Of a stretch of 64,000 nucleotides of DNA, positions 25,739 to 35,448 are shown piece by piece. The notes below the pieces were generated by a model. It made no database searches. It saw only the letters and a list, made by a program, of their open reading frames with translations, and was not told where the DNA came from. Numbering within the stretch: the stretch's first letter is position 1; each line of letters starts with the position of its first letter. The translations under genes were made by a program, and so were the position numbers. The stretch comes from an uncultured Ruminococcus sp. (lineage in GTDB: Bacteria; Bacillota; Clostridia; Oscillospirales; Ruminococcaceae): positions 60,935-124,934 of the forward strand of contig CAMBLM010000008.1 in NCBI GenBank assembly GCA_945868475.1, read 5' to 3'.

Positions 25739-26299
25739 TTAATTTTTATACATAAATTTGACTATATCCACATCTTTATATGTCAGGATATAAGTCACAA
25801 TTATGACTGCACACTGGCTCAGGACAAGCAGTCCGAGACCGAGCAGTCCCCACCACGAGAGAACCTCGATAGTTCTTTCCGATGTGAAGCTGTCCACGAA
25901 CGGAACGGTAAAAAGGTCTGCCAGCAGGAATATGTTGAACATATCGCGTATAACTCCGAGTTTGGAAAGCACGAGAATAATATACATTACAATGGATATT
26001 ATCGGGCCGCCGACAGCCATTTTTACAGGCATATACTTGTCGTAAGGAACATTGTGATAGGTCACTGCATCACGATCCTTTTTCGCCGCATTGAACGCCC
26101 AGTTGAAGTAAAGTCCGAGCGTGAGGACAAGCGTACAGATACCGATTATTACTTTCAGCACTACCGAGCCGCCGAACATTCCGTTCATTGCGATCATCGA
26201 TATCACCAGAAACATAGACATAAATTCTGCGATAAAGCCGTAGCCGATCCCTTTTAAAATTCTTTTAAAAATATTCTCCGTTTTGAAGTTTTCGGACAT
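25739..26299 (-). CDS. Hypothetical membrane protein
   Basis: 186 aa with about four to five hydrophobic helices (FIAEFMSMFLVISMIAM, VVLKVIIGICTLVLTLGLYFNWAF, GGPIISIVMYIILVLS, LGLGLLVLSQCAVIIVTYILTY). A charged segment KKDRDAVTYHNVPYDKYMPVK lies in the middle. I do not recognise the family. It stands alone, with no operon partner. Confidence 0.65.
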   Translation of the reverse strand: MSENFKTENIFKRILKGIGYGFIAEFMSMFLVISMIAMNGMFGGSVVLKVIIGICTLVLTLGLYFNWAFNAAKKDRDAVTYHNVPYDKYMPVKMAVGGPIISIVMYIILVLSKLGVIRDMFNIFLLADLFTVPFVDSFTSERTIEVLSWWGLLGLGLLVLSQCAVIIVTYILTYKDVDIVKFMYKN

Positions 26300-26438
26300 T
26301 TATTTTGATCCTTTCAGATATTGATTTTACCCCATTTAAATTATTATACAACAATTCTTGCTTTTTTTCAATATCTGGCACAAATATTTTTTGACGATGT
26401 TCAAATAATAAAAACACGGGGTTTGCAGAGGTAAAAAA

Positions 26439-26867
26439 ATGACTGATAAAGAAAAGCTTTTGACCGCTGTTTTGCAGAATTCCGAAATGGGTTCATCGGC
26501 GATACGGCAGATCTTTCCCTCAGTGCGGAATGATTCGCTGCGCACAGAGCTTCGCCGTCAGCTTTCGGAATATGAAAAACAGCATAACACTGTCTGTCGG
26601 CAGATGCAGGTGCTTCACATGAAAGGGAAGCCGATCTCTCCTGCCGCAAAGGCTATGGGAAGCATAAGCATTGCTGTAAAGACTGCTTCGGACAGCTCTT
26701 CTCAGCACCTTGCGGAAATGCTCATTCAGGGAACGAACATGGGTATAATCAACATCAACAAGGCTCTCAACTCCGCAAAGGAGATATCGGGCAGCCTTAA
26801 AGATGAAACCAAACAGCTTCTTTCCAAGGAGCAGCAGTATATCGACAGACTTAAAGCATACCTTTAA
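26439..26867 (+). CDS. Hypothetical helical protein
   Basis: 142 aa, predicted all-helical, with no signal peptide. Motifs include LLTAVLQNSEMGSSAIRQIF, YEKQHNTVCRQMQVLHMKGKPISPAAKAMG and IQGTNMGIININKALN. The pattern of long amphipathic helices resembles ferritin-like four-helix proteins such as DUF2383 members, but the metal-binding ExxH pairs are not obvious. The AGAGGTAAAAAA site precedes the ATG. Its TAA stop codon is also the left target duplication of repeat copy B, so the element landed exactly at the end of the gene without changing the protein. Confidence 0.7.
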   Translation: MTDKEKLLTAVLQNSEMGSSAIRQIFPSVRNDSLRTELRRQLSEYEKQHNTVCRQMQVLHMKGKPISPAAKAMGSISIAVKTASDSSSQHLAEMLIQGTNMGIININKALNSAKEISGSLKDETKQLLSKEQQYIDRLKAYL

Positions 26868-27085
26868 TACTAAACACCAAAAATAAAGAAAAAAATCTGC
26901 ACCGAGATCGCATACAAACCTGTTATACTAAACACCATTTAAAATTTGGAAAAAATCAAGCCGATAATCTCGCATATATAGGATTTCGGCGCAGATTTTT
27001 TCCTGTATTTTATTGGTGTTTAGTATTAAAAACAGCTACAAGATCGTCGGCTTGATTTTTTCTGAATTATAAATGGTGTTTTGTA
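26868..27085 (+). repeat. MITE-like element copy B, outer copy interrupted by another copy
   Basis: Outer element with ends TACTAAACACCA and TGGTGTTTTGTA, flanked by TAA at 26865-26867 and 27086-27088. It is split at cctgTTA by the inverted inner copy (26926-27025). Removing the inner copy and one TTA restores a 115-bp element whose centre cctgttaaaaacag is identical to that of intact copies C and D. Confidence 0.93.
26926..27025 (-). repeat. MITE-like element copy B, inner nested copy (short form)
   Basis: 100-bp element in reverse orientation with perfect ends TACTAAACACCA / TGGTGTTTAGTA. It is flanked by the direct repeat TTA at 26923-26925 and 27026-27028, which is present once in uninterrupted sister copies. 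Confidence 0.95.
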
Positions 27086-27088
27086 TAA

Positions 27089-27130
27089 AAAACGCTGTAC
27101 GGCATCTTGAACAATGCTGTACAGCGTTTT
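27089..27130 (-). terminator. Terminator of the V/A-ATPase operon
   Basis: Stem aaaacgctgtac / gtacagcgtttt, just past the subunit D stop on the minus strand, abutting repeat copy B. Confidence 0.85.
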
Positions 27131-27131
27131 A

Positions 27132-27770
27132 TTACTTTTTGATCTTATATTTTGCACGTTTGCGCATTTTCTGTGCCTTGATAACTTTCATTCGCGAGAA
27201 TTCCTCTCGTTCCTTTTCGTCAAGGCTGCCCGAAATGTACTTGACAGTGCTCTGATACTTCGGAATAACGATATTCTGGAGCGCATTTGCTCTCGTCTGC
27301 GTTTTTCTTATCGAATTCGTAAGACGGTAGATGCTGTTTTCGACTTCGGCAAGCGTTACCGTCATTTCCTTTACCTTGACAAAGCTGATATAAGCCTTGT
27401 CAACGTTGCTGTCGGTATTCATAAAGCCGTAATCGAGCGAAAGCTTCTTTTTTTCGACCGAAAGCTTCGGAAGCTCGCATCCCATTACGCTTCGGTAAGA
27501 AACGCTGACCGTATTTTCAACGGGCATACCCTCGGCGATATTTTCGACAACGCCGTGCGTGATATTCGCCATCTGGAGTGCGGAATACGCCTCGATATAG
27601 GTCACGCCGATGCTCTGACGCAGTTCTTTCGCCGTATCGACCATCTGCATAAGCTCACGGATAAGGATATTTCTCTTTTTATCCAGAAGCTCATAGCCAA
27701 GCTGTGCAAGGGCAAGCGATTTCTGCATATTAAGCAGGTTGCCTTTAGTCGGGAAAACCTGTTCAGCCAT
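27132..27770 (-). CDS. ntpD: V/A-type ATPase subunit D
   Basis: 212 aa, the central-stalk coiled-coil subunit that couples rotation of the A3B3 head to the membrane rotor. Two long helices (KGNLLNMQKSLALAQLGYELLDKKRNIL ... and NSIRKTQTRANALQNIVIPKYQSTVKYI) flank a small central beta-rich head, the standard layout. Last gene of the nine-gene operon, with a strongly basic C-terminus (KAQKMRKRAKYKIKK). Confidence 0.93.
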   Translation of the reverse strand: MAEQVFPTKGNLLNMQKSLALAQLGYELLDKKRNILIRELMQMVDTAKELRQSIGVTYIEAYSALQMANITHGVVENIAEGMPVENTVSVSYRSVMGCELPKLSVEKKKLSLDYGFMNTDSNVDKAYISFVKVKEMTVTLAEVENSIYRLTNSIRKTQTRANALQNIVIPKYQSTVKYISGSLDEKEREEFSRMKVIKAQKMRKRAKYKIKK

Positions 27771-27800
27771 TCCGACCGCCTCCTTTCGTTTCTTTCTGCA

Positions 27801-29195
27801 TTATTGGAACAATTCTTCCGCTTTATCGTTGTATTTTTCTTCGAGAAGCTTCTCGTCCACACGGTCAAGAGCGGACTTAGGCAGGAGTGAAAGTAAATTC
27901 CAGCCGAGGTCGAGAGTTTCATCGATGGAACGGTTCTCCTCTTCGCCCTGCGAAACGAAATATTTCTCAAACATACGTCCGAAGCGCATATATGCCTTGT
28001 CAAGCTCGGAAAGTTCATCTTCACCGATTACGGAAGCGAGCGCTCTTGCGTCGCTTACCTTTGCATAAGCGGCAAAAAGCTGGTTGGAAACTGCTGAATG
28101 GTCAGCTCTTGTATAGCCTTCGCCGATGCCGTCTTTCATAAGACGCGAAAGTGACGGAAGCACCGAAATAGGCGGATAAACGCCCGACTGTTCAAGTCCT
28201 CTGTCGAGAACTATCTGACCCTCTGTGATATAACCCGTAAGGTCAGGGACAGGGTGAGTGATATCATCATTCGGCATTGTAAGGATAGGTATCTGCGTGA
28301 TAGAACCCTCCGAGCCGTTGATAACGCCTGCACGTTCATATATAGAAGCAAGGTCGGAATAAAGATATCCCGGATAACCCTTTCTTGCAGGAATTTCTCC
28401 CTTTGATGAGGAGAACTCACGGACAGCTTCGGCATAGGAAGTCATATCCGTAAGGATAACGAGGATATGCATATTCTTTTCATACGCAAGATATTCTGCG
28501 GCTGTGAGTGCGCATCTCGGTGTAAGGATTCTCTCGATGATAGGATCATTTGAGAGGTTGAGGAACATTACAACTCTCTGGAGAACGCCGCTTTCCTCAA
28601 AGCTTCTGCGGAAATAGTCGGCAACGTCGTTCTTAACGCCCATTGCGGCGAAAACAACAGCGAAGCCCTGACCGTTATCCTCGGCGATCTTAGCCTGACG
28701 AACGATCTGAACGGCAAGCTTATTGTGCGAAAGACCCGAACCCGAGAAGATAGGGAGCTTCTGACCTCTGATAAGTGTCATGAGCGCATCGATAGAGGAA
28801 ATACCTGTGTTGATATAGTTTCTCGGATATGTACGGGAAACCGGGTTGAGCGGATGGCCGTTGATATCGGCTGTCTTTTCGGGGAAGATATCTCCAAGAC
28901 CATCGATAGGCTTTCCGGCACCGCTGAAAACTCTGCCGAGAATTTCGCTTGAAAGCGCAAGCTCCATCGGCTTTCCCGTAAACTTTGTGCGTGTATTGGT
29001 CATTGAAAGTCCCTTTGTACCCTCAAAGACCTGAAGAACAACTCGCTTTCCCGAAATCTCAACAACTCGTCCGAGTCGCTGCGTGCCGTCGTCAAGACGG
29101 ATCTCAACAACTTCATCGAACGAAGCATTGTCAACATTATCGAGGACAACAAGAGGTCCGTTAATTTCTTTCAATCCTACATACTGTAAGCCCAT
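27801..29195 (-). CDS. ntpB: V/A-type ATPase subunit B
   Basis: 464-aa regulatory (non-catalytic) head subunit. It lacks a functional P-loop, with the segment reading [12 protein letters not shown] as in other B subunits. Family marks include [30 protein letters not shown] sequence, [31 protein letters not shown] and an acidic C-terminus. ATG 29195 has CAGGAGG 9 nt upstream. The gene begins 1 bp after the subunit A stop region, so the two are translationally coupled. Confidence 0.95.
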   Translation of the reverse strand: MGLQYVGLKEINGPLVVLDNVDNASFDEVVEIRLDDGTQRLGRVVEISGKRVVLQVFEGTKGLSMTNTRTKFTGKPMELALSSEILGRVFSGAGKPIDGLGDIFPEKTADINGHPLNPVSRTYPRNYINTGISSIDALMTLIRGQKLPIFSGSGLSHNKLAVQIVRQAKIAEDNGQGFAVVFAAMGVKNDVADYFRRSFEESGVLQRVVMFLNLSNDPIIERILTPRCALTAAEYLAYEKNMHILVILTDMTSYAEAVREFSSSKGEIPARKGYPGYLYSDLASIYERAGVINGSEGSITQIPILTMPNDDITHPVPDLTGYITEGQIVLDRGLEQSGVYPPISVLPSLSRLMKDGIGEGYTRADHSAVSNQLFAAYAKVSDARALASVIGEDELSELDKAYMRFGRMFEKYFVSQGEEENRSIDETLDLGWNLLSLLPKSALDRVDEKLLEEKYNDKAEELFQ

Positions 29196-29196
29196 A

Positions 29197-30954
29197 TCAG
29201 ACGACCTCCTGAACAAGTTTCTTTATTCCCTGCTCAATTTCAACATTCAGCAGGCGGAACATTTCGGGTTTATCATTAGGTATATCGTATTTTACCTTAA
29301 TGACCTTTTCAAAAAGTCCCGTTTCAAGAAGGGCGGCAGCAGTCACGCCCGAAGCGACAGCCTTTTTCGACTCTTCATAAAGACAGAGTATAGCTTTCAT
29401 CATAAGGTACTGCTTTTCGAGCGGTACATAGGTATCGTCCTTATGATAAGCGTTCTGCTGCAAAAATCCAACACGGACAACTCGTGCGATTTCAATAATA
29501 AGCTTCTGATCTTCGGGAAGAACGTCCGAACCGATGAGCTTAACGATCTCCATAAGCTTGTTTTCTTCGTGGAGTATCTTGGTTATCTCAAGACGGCACT
29601 TCATAAATTCGGGGTTTACGTTTTCCTCGTAGTATTCGCTGAGGTCGTCCATATATTCCGAATAGCTGTCGTTCCAGTTGATAGCAGGATAATGACGTGC
29701 ATAAGCGAGAGCCTTGTCGAGCGCCCAGAAGCATCTTACGAAACGCTTTGTGTTCTGCGTAACAGGCTCGGAGAAGTCCGAACCCTGCGGAGAAACCGCA
29801 CCGATAATGGTAACGGAACCCTCCGAACCGTTGAGATTGCGAACATAGCCTGCACGTTCATAGAATTCGGAAATTCTTGACGGAAGATATGCAGGGAAGC
29901 CTTCCTCGGCAGGCATTTCTTCAAGTCGGCCGCTTATTTCACGGAGGGCTTCTGCCCAACGTGAGGTCGAGTCAGCCATGATCGCGATATGATAACCCAT
30001 ATCACGGTAATATTCCGCAAGCGTGATGCCGGTATATATCGAAGCTTCACGAGCCGCAACAGGCATATTTGATGTATTGGCGATAAGTACGGTTCTGTCG
30101 GTAAGAGCCTTTCCCGTTCTCGGGTCAACAAGTTCGGAGAACTCTTCAAGAACCTGCGTCATTTCGTTGCCACGTTCGCCGCAGCCGATATAGACGATGA
30201 TATCAGCATCGCACCATTTTGCAAGCTGGTGCTGGGTCATGGTCTTGCCCGTGCCGAAGCCGCCCGGTATAGCAGCCGTGCCGCCCTTTGCTATCGGGAG
30301 AACGGTATCGATAACACGCTGACCCGTAATAAGCGGCTTATTTATCGGCAAACGGTTCGTGAACGGTCGAGCCTGCTTGATAGGCCATTTCTGGCAGAGC
30401 GTAAGCTCGACTTCCGTGCCGTCATCCTTTCTGAGCTTTGCGACAACATCGTTTATTCTGTAATCGCCGTTTTCAGCGACCCAAGTAATTTTGCCCTTTA
30501 AGTAAGGCGAAAGCATACATCTATGCTCGATAACAGGTGTTTCGGGACAAACGGCGTAGATATCTCCGCCCTTTATGCTGTCCCCGACCTTGACTTTCAT
30601 TGTGACGCTGTATTTCTTCTCGGTATCGAGTGAGGAAACCATGCTTCCCTCTCCGATGAATGCACCGCTGATCTCTTCAAGTTTTTTCAGCGGACGTTCT
30701 ATACCGTCAAATATATTCGAGATGATTCCCGGACCCAAGACTGCGGACATTGGCATTCCGCTGCCCGTTACAGGCTCGCCGGGCTTCAGTCCCGTTGTTG
30801 ATTCATAGACCTGTATAGTGGTTTCTTCGCTTGACATATTGATAACTTCGCCGACGAGCTTCTTTGCGCCGACATAAACCATTTCAAGCATGGAGAAATC
30901 CGTTGTATCCTTAACCTTTACAACAGGGCCGTTAATTGAAAAAACTGTATTCAA
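29197..30954 (-). CDS. ntpA: V/A-type ATPase catalytic subunit A
   Basis: 585-aa catalytic head subunit. P-loop GGFGTGKT is near residues 232-239. The bulge domain characteristic of A subunits (residues ~110-190), the catalytic-Glu region [16 protein letters not shown] and [28 protein letters not shown] are intact. It hydrolyses or makes ATP in alternation with subunit B in an A3B3 hexamer on the cytoplasmic face. Confidence 0.97.
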   Translation of the reverse strand: MNTVFSINGPVVKVKDTTDFSMLEMVYVGAKKLVGEVINMSSEETTIQVYESTTGLKPGEPVTGSGMPMSAVLGPGIISNIFDGIERPLKKLEEISGAFIGEGSMVSSLDTEKKYSVTMKVKVGDSIKGGDIYAVCPETPVIEHRCMLSPYLKGKITWVAENGDYRINDVVAKLRKDDGTEVELTLCQKWPIKQARPFTNRLPINKPLITGQRVIDTVLPIAKGGTAAIPGGFGTGKTMTQHQLAKWCDADIIVYIGCGERGNEMTQVLEEFSELVDPRTGKALTDRTVLIANTSNMPVAAREASIYTGITLAEYYRDMGYHIAIMADSTSRWAEALREISGRLEEMPAEEGFPAYLPSRISEFYERAGYVRNLNGSEGSVTIIGAVSPQGSDFSEPVTQNTKRFVRCFWALDKALAYARHYPAINWNDSYSEYMDDLSEYYEENVNPEFMKCRLEITKILHEENKLMEIVKLIGSDVLPEDQKLIIEIARVVRVGFLQQNAYHKDDTYVPLEKQYLMMKAILCLYEESKKAVASGVTAAALLETGLFEKVIKVKYDIPNDKPEMFRLLNVEIEQGIKKLVQEVV

Positions 30955-30968
30955 TCCTATTCCTCCCC

Positions 30969-31556
30969 TTATTCCGCAAAGGCGTTGCTGCTGACGAACA
31001 GGCTTTTCTGCTCCTCGATCGCAAGGTCAAAGGTCTTGTCGATGATAGTACCCTTTTCCTTGGAATAAACGGAAAAACCGCCTAACTTTATCGAGCTGTC
31101 GGGAATGAATGAAACATCCTCTGCCTTGACGACCTTTTTGAGGACATCGGCAAGCTTCATATCATCGGGTGCAAGACGTATCTCCGAGCCGTTTCCGACA
31201 TTAAGAACGAGCAGCTTTTTGATAAGCGCATCAGCATAAGCGTTAGTTCCGCGGTATTCCGAGAGCTTTTCTTCGACCTTGGCGAAAACCTTGTCGGAAA
31301 GCTCCTCGCGGCAGCGCAGAACGCTCTTTTTCATTTCAAGCTCAGCCTTTGAGATATCGCGGACGTATTTATTCCCGCTTTTCTTTCTGCTTGAATTCAT
31401 ATATTTATCGGCAGCCTCTTCGGATTCCTCTTCGGCAGCGGAAAGAATACTTTTCTTCGTGCTTTCAGCATCATCCAGAATAGCCGAAACCTTTTCGTCG
31501 ATCTCATTATTGACGGCGCAGATGAATTTCTGCAGCTTCTCATTTTCTGTACTCAT
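30969..31556 (-). CDS. ntpE: V/A-type ATPase subunit E
   Basis: 195-aa peripheral stalk subunit. It has a long N-terminal helix rich in Glu/Lys/Ala (EIDEKVSAILDDAESTKKSILSAAEEESEEAADKY) and a C-terminal globular domain ending in FDLAIEEQKSLFVSSNAFAE. ATG 31556 is preferred (GGAAGGA upstream) over a start within the preceding gene. It pairs with the coiled-coil subunit at 35449-35763. Confidence 0.88.
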   Translation of the reverse strand: MSTENEKLQKFICAVNNEIDEKVSAILDDAESTKKSILSAAEEESEEAADKYMNSSRKKSGNKYVRDISKAELEMKKSVLRCREELSDKVFAKVEEKLSEYRGTNAYADALIKKLLVLNVGNGSEIRLAPDDMKLADVLKKVVKAEDVSFIPDSSIKLGGFSVYSKEKGTIIDKTFDLAIEEQKSLFVSSNAFAE

Positions 31557-31576
31557 ATTAAAAAATCCTTCCAAAA

Positions 31577-31885
31577 TCAAAGCTTCAATCCGATCGCGGA
31601 TTCAATATACTTAGAAATATTCTCGGTAACATTTGAAGTGGCGTGTCGGTCAGGAACTTCAACAATAAGCGGTGATTTGCGGTTGAGCTTCAGATCATAT
31701 ACAAGCTCCTGACAAAGGTGGACAAGCTTCTCCGTCATAAGAATAACGGCGATATCCTTGTTGTCCATTGCCGCAAGAAGCGTTTTTTTGACCTCGGCAG
31801 GCTCATGAACGACAACGCCCTCGATGCCTGCAAGGCGCATTCCCATCTGGGTATCAACATTATCGCTTATAAGATAAAGACGCAT
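31577..31885 (-). CDS. ntpG: V/A-type ATPase subunit F
   Basis: 102-aa subunit (called F in archaeal nomenclature, NtpG in Enterococcus) that binds the central stalk. Typical landmarks are YLISDNVDTQMGMRLAGIEGVVVHEP, IAVILMTEKLVHLCQELVYDLK and PLIVEVPD. It lies between K and E, as in other Firmicute operons. Confidence 0.88.
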   Translation of the reverse strand: MRLYLISDNVDTQMGMRLAGIEGVVVHEPAEVKKTLLAAMDNKDIAVILMTEKLVHLCQELVYDLKLNRKSPLIVEVPDRHATSNVTENISKYIESAIGLKL

Positions 31886-31915
31886 ACTGTACGTCCTCCT
31901 TTCCGCCGTGGATAC

Positions 31916-32383
31916 TCAGATAAAGAGCATAAGAAGTGCTACTACAAAGCCGTAAAGTGCGCAGGCTTCACCGAGAGCTGCGAAGATAAGTGCGTTAGAG
32001 AATGTCTTAGGATTCTCACTTACTGCACCGATAGCTGCAGGAGCTGCTGCTGCGATAGCTATACCGCCGCCGATAGCACCAAGACCAACTGCAAGTGCAG
32101 ATGCTATGTAGAGAAGTCCGCTCGTATCGGAGCTGCTGTCCTCTGCTGTGTCAGCCTCTTCGGAAACTGCTGTTGTCGGAGCTGCATCAGCTTCATTGTC
32201 CGCATAAGCCTTCATTCCGAAAGGAAGTGCAGCGCAGATGAGCATTACTGCGAAGAAAGAGCAAATGTTAGCGGCAAAAGCCTTTTTGAGTGACTGTTCG
32301 CCCTTTTTCTTCTTGATAGCCACAACAACGGGTACAAAAAGAAGTGCAAGTACAACTGCGGGAAGTAAAAAAGCATACAACAT
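31916..32383 (-). CDS. ntpK: V/A-type ATPase membrane rotor subunit K, with divergent N-terminal hairpin
   Basis: 155 aa and four membrane helices. The C-terminal hairpin is a proper c/K unit (ALAVGLGAIGGGIAIAAAAPAAIGAVSENP, then ALIFAALGEACALYGFVVALLM), with the ion-binding Glu in GEA of helix 4. The N-terminal hairpin (LYAFLLPAVVLALLFVPVVVAI-KKKKGE-...-FFAVMLICAALPFG) has no carboxylate and little c-subunit character. It is joined by a ~30-residue acidic Ala/Thr/Asp/Glu linker. ATG 32383 has GGAGG 8 nt upstream. The ion (H+ or Na+) cannot be assigned from these residues. Confidence 0.88.
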   Translation of the reverse strand: MLYAFLLPAVVLALLFVPVVVAIKKKKGEQSLKKAFAANICSFFAVMLICAALPFGMKAYADNEADAAPTTAVSEEADTAEDSSSDTSGLLYIASALAVGLGAIGGGIAIAAAAPAAIGAVSENPKTFSNALIFAALGEACALYGFVVALLMLFI

Positions 32384-32404
32384 AATAAATTCCTCCAAAA
32401 TTCT

Positions 32405-34342
32405 TTATTCTATGGTTTCATCATAGTTGATTTTAACGGGTGTAAACGGTGTGCCGCCGCCCGTGTAAAAACGTGAGAAGATCTCGTAAAATTCAAGTCT
32501 GAGTGACTGGATACCTACGAGTAGGGCTTCAATGCCCATTACAAAAACGTTGCCTATAATAACAACTATCGGAACTGCGCCTGCTGCCACCTGCTCCGCA
32601 AGAGCCATTACAACGAGCATCATGGACGCATGGGAAAGAACGAAGCCGCCTACACGGACGAACGAAAGGGTATTCGTTGCATAACCGAGCAGGAACTCGA
32701 AAACTTCAAAGAAGTTGGCGGCGATAAAGTCGCCTACTCCGCCCTCCATGTGATATTTCTTGCCCCTTACCCAATAGGAGAGAGGTTCGCGCAGGAACAT
32801 CGCAATGAGCGGAAGAACGATAAGGATAAGGATATAAGCGGTATTCACGATATGTGCGCCGAAAAGCTCACATACTGCGCCGACAAGGATCGAACCGAAG
32901 AACACAAAGCCCGCGATGCCGTTATTGCTGAACAATGCGCTTTCATATTCCTTGTTCTTTATGCCGACAATAATGTTTATCATTATCGAAATAAACATTA
33001 TGAATACGCCGATAACGATTCCTCCGATGAGGATAGTCGTAACATTTTCCATTACCCTGAACGGCAGGAAGCTTATTCCGAGTGCTTCGTAAACAGGGTC
33101 GAGAAGATGTTCATAACCGAACACGCTTCCATAAATAAATCCGAATATCGCACCCGAGATGCCTACTCTTGTAAGGATAGGACCGAGCGAGAAACGCTTG
33201 AACTTCCAGAGCAGTGCGCCGAGAAGCGCAATGACCAGTCCGTGTCCGACATCACCGAACATTATTCCGAAGAAAAGCGTGTATGTGATGGCAACGAACA
33301 TTGTCGGGTTCACGCCGTTATATGCAGGGAGTCCGTACATCTCGACGAACATCGAGAACGGCTGAGCGAACTTGTTGTTTCGGAGCTTTATCGGAGGTGC
33401 AAGCTGACCGTTCGCATCGGCAGGCTGCATCACAACCGAAACTCCGTCCATATCGTCGAAAAGTTTAAGGAACGTGTCCGAATCGCTCTTAGGGACGAAG
33501 CCGACAACTGCGAATTTTCCGTTTGTAACGGCTGCTTTGCTTCGCAGGTCGAAGTTATCGTGACGTGATTTATAGTGCGTGAAAAGCTCGTCCAGATGCT
33601 TGATCTCGCCGTTTATATACTCGGAAATGCTCTTATCGAGAGCTTCTTTCTTTTCGGTGAAATCCTTTATCTTTGCAGCAAGCTCCGCAACAGCGTCCTC
33701 GGACGTGCCGTGTACGAAATCGGCGATCCTGATCCGTTCAAAGTAGAGCGACTTGAAAATATCGTCCACTTCTTCTGCGCAGGAAACAGGGGTGATATAA
33801 AGTCCCCAGTAATACTCTGTTTCCTCGGTGAAATATTCAAAATAGAACGTTTTATCGTCATAATACGGCAACTTGTTGTAGCTGTCAATAGGAAGCCGTC
33901 CGAATCTTACCTTGATATGCTCGCAGGAGAAAAGCTTTTCAAAGTCAGCGTCAAGACCTTTGAGGTGTTCTACCTGACTCAGCGCACGTTCGTACTCTCC
34001 GATGCTGTCGGTGACTTCTGTCCTCTGCTTGGCAAGCTCCTTGAGCTTTTCAAGAACGCCGTCAACGTATTTTCCGTCCTTTGTGAGGTTTTCGTCAAAA
34101 TCCTCACCGACTTCAACGCTGCCGATCTTGACATTCGCCAATGCGGAGATCTCTGTCATCTTTCGCAGGATACTGTTGTAAGGATTTTCTTCTTTGAGTG
34201 AGGAAAAACCTTTGCTTTTGGCATTTGCCCCTACCGCAGATTCAATGTGGAAGCAGCCGCACTCGGAAAGCTTTTCAAGCACCGCGTCAAGGTCTTTCGT
34301 CAGACCTGCAATATTGACAAATTCCATTTTTTCAATTGACAT
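32405..34342 (-). CDS. ntpI: V/A-type ATPase membrane stator subunit I
   Basis: 645 aa. The cytoplasmic N-terminal half (to ~345) has coiled coils contacting the peripheral stalks, and the C-terminal half has about seven to eight TM helices. Markers are GLPAYNGVNPTMFVAITYTLFFGIMFGDVGHGL, ATNTLSFVRVGGFVLSHASM with the essential Arg in SFVRVG, and the C-terminal GIQSLRLEFYEIFSRFYTGGG. It forms the ion half-channels beside the K ring. Confidence 0.95.
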   Translation of the reverse strand: MSIEKMEFVNIAGLTKDLDAVLEKLSECGCFHIESAVGANAKSKGFSSLKEENPYNSILRKMTEISALANVKIGSVEVGEDFDENLTKDGKYVDGVLEKLKELAKQRTEVTDSIGEYERALSQVEHLKGLDADFEKLFSCEHIKVRFGRLPIDSYNKLPYYDDKTFYFEYFTEETEYYWGLYITPVSCAEEVDDIFKSLYFERIRIADFVHGTSEDAVAELAAKIKDFTEKKEALDKSISEYINGEIKHLDELFTHYKSRHDNFDLRSKAAVTNGKFAVVGFVPKSDSDTFLKLFDDMDGVSVVMQPADANGQLAPPIKLRNNKFAQPFSMFVEMYGLPAYNGVNPTMFVAITYTLFFGIMFGDVGHGLVIALLGALLWKFKRFSLGPILTRVGISGAIFGFIYGSVFGYEHLLDPVYEALGISFLPFRVMENVTTILIGGIVIGVFIMFISIMINIIVGIKNKEYESALFSNNGIAGFVFFGSILVGAVCELFGAHIVNTAYILILIVLPLIAMFLREPLSYWVRGKKYHMEGGVGDFIAANFFEVFEFLLGYATNTLSFVRVGGFVLSHASMMLVVMALAEQVAAGAVPIVVIIGNVFVMGIEALLVGIQSLRLEFYEIFSRFYTGGGTPFTPVKINYDETIE

Positions 34343-34362
34343 AAAAACAGCTCACCCCTTTT

Positions 34363-35433
34363 TTACACTATTATCAAAGATTCTATCTGCTTTGAGGGAA
34401 CGCCGTAACGGACGCCCTCGATAATGCTTATCAGATTATGGAGTTCAACTCCCATAAGGTACATAAACGCATAAACGCTTACTGAAGCTGTCTGCGAATC
34501 ACGAAGTGCGGTTTTTGCATACTTGAAGCGAAGTCTGTTTGCGGAAAGCTCAAGGTCGTCCGCATCCTTGCTGTCAAGTCCGTTTTCGGCGATCACTCTG
34601 CCGTAATAGGTCTTGGAGAAGCGCTTGATGAACTCTTCGCCGCTGCCCGATGAATATAACTCCTCAAGCTTTGCTTTTGACATTCTTCCCTCAAAGGAGA
34701 AAGTTTTATCGAAGATCTCATTTTCATCGCTGCCGAAGAACTCTTTCAATCGGTAAGCATTGATGATATTGATAAGGTCAATATCGGTCAGTATCATAAG
34801 GTCAAGCTTATCCGCTTCGGATTTCCGATAGTGCTTTGAAGCTTCAACAAGCCCCTCATAATAGTAGCTGCGCAGGATATATTCGCATTTTCCGCAGTCG
34901 ATACGGCCGTTCTCATTGGTCGGAACGTCTTTGAGAAGCTCATAGTAGCGCGTTTTCTTCAAAAATTCGAGCAGCTCGGCGAATGAACGCACCTTTGCTA
35001 TTTCAATAAGGTCGAACGAAGTCATTCCGTTGAGATAAATAGGTATGCTTTCGATCTGACCCTCTGAATCGGCATTGATAAAGCGCATACAGCTAAGGAT
35101 TATGTCGATCTCGGCGGAAATTATCTTAAAGTTGTAAAATTCCTGCCGACCGATGCGCTCAAAGCCCGTTATCCTGCCGTAAAGTTCAAAGTTATAACGC
35201 TGCAAAAGGCTTTCGAGGAAGCCTCTGTGTATCGTATTTACATCGACCGAAGATAAAACAGTGCTGTAGTGCGTATTTTTTTTTAGGTAATCCGCAATAT
35301 CGGCAACGCTCTGCTTTGTTACAAGCTCGGCATAGTCCTCTGCGGTAACACGCTTTCCGTACATTGCGCGTATCTTTGCAACGGTCGCATAATATTTGCC
35401 CTTGGTATAAGAGCCGTGCTTTTTGTTACTCAC
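34363..35433 (-). CDS. ntpC: V/A-type ATPase subunit C
   Basis: 356 aa, the all-helical funnel-shaped subunit that links the central stalk to the rotor ring. Recognised by YYATVAKIRAMYGKRVTAEDYAELV, ITGFERIGRQEFYNFKIISAEIDIILSCMRFI and the C-terminal FMYLMGVELHNLISIIEGVRYG. It is 15 bp after the coiled-coil gene and 20 bp before ntpI. Confidence 0.9.
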   Translation of the reverse strand: MSNKKHGSYTKGKYYATVAKIRAMYGKRVTAEDYAELVTKQSVADIADYLKKNTHYSTVLSSVDVNTIHRGFLESLLQRYNFELYGRITGFERIGRQEFYNFKIISAEIDIILSCMRFINADSEGQIESIPIYLNGMTSFDLIEIAKVRSFAELLEFLKKTRYYELLKDVPTNENGRIDCGKCEYILRSYYYEGLVEASKHYRKSEADKLDLMILTDIDLINIINAYRLKEFFGSDENEIFDKTFSFEGRMSKAKLEELYSSGSGEEFIKRFSKTYYGRVIAENGLDSKDADDLELSANRLRFKYAKTALRDSQTASVSVYAFMYLMGVELHNLISIIEGVRYGVPSKQIESLIIV

Positions 35434-35448
35434 AACGATCCCTCTTTA

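Noticed and set aside
27114..27890. 258-aa plus-strand ORF over the ATPase subunit D gene
   Set aside because: Antisense to ntpD, with no start signal and no recognisable domain.
32630..33568. 312-aa plus-strand ORF inside the ATPase subunit I gene
   Set aside because: It is antisense to a clear ntpI, has Arg/Cys/His-rich composition without family motifs, and has no ribosome binding site. It is a frame shadow.
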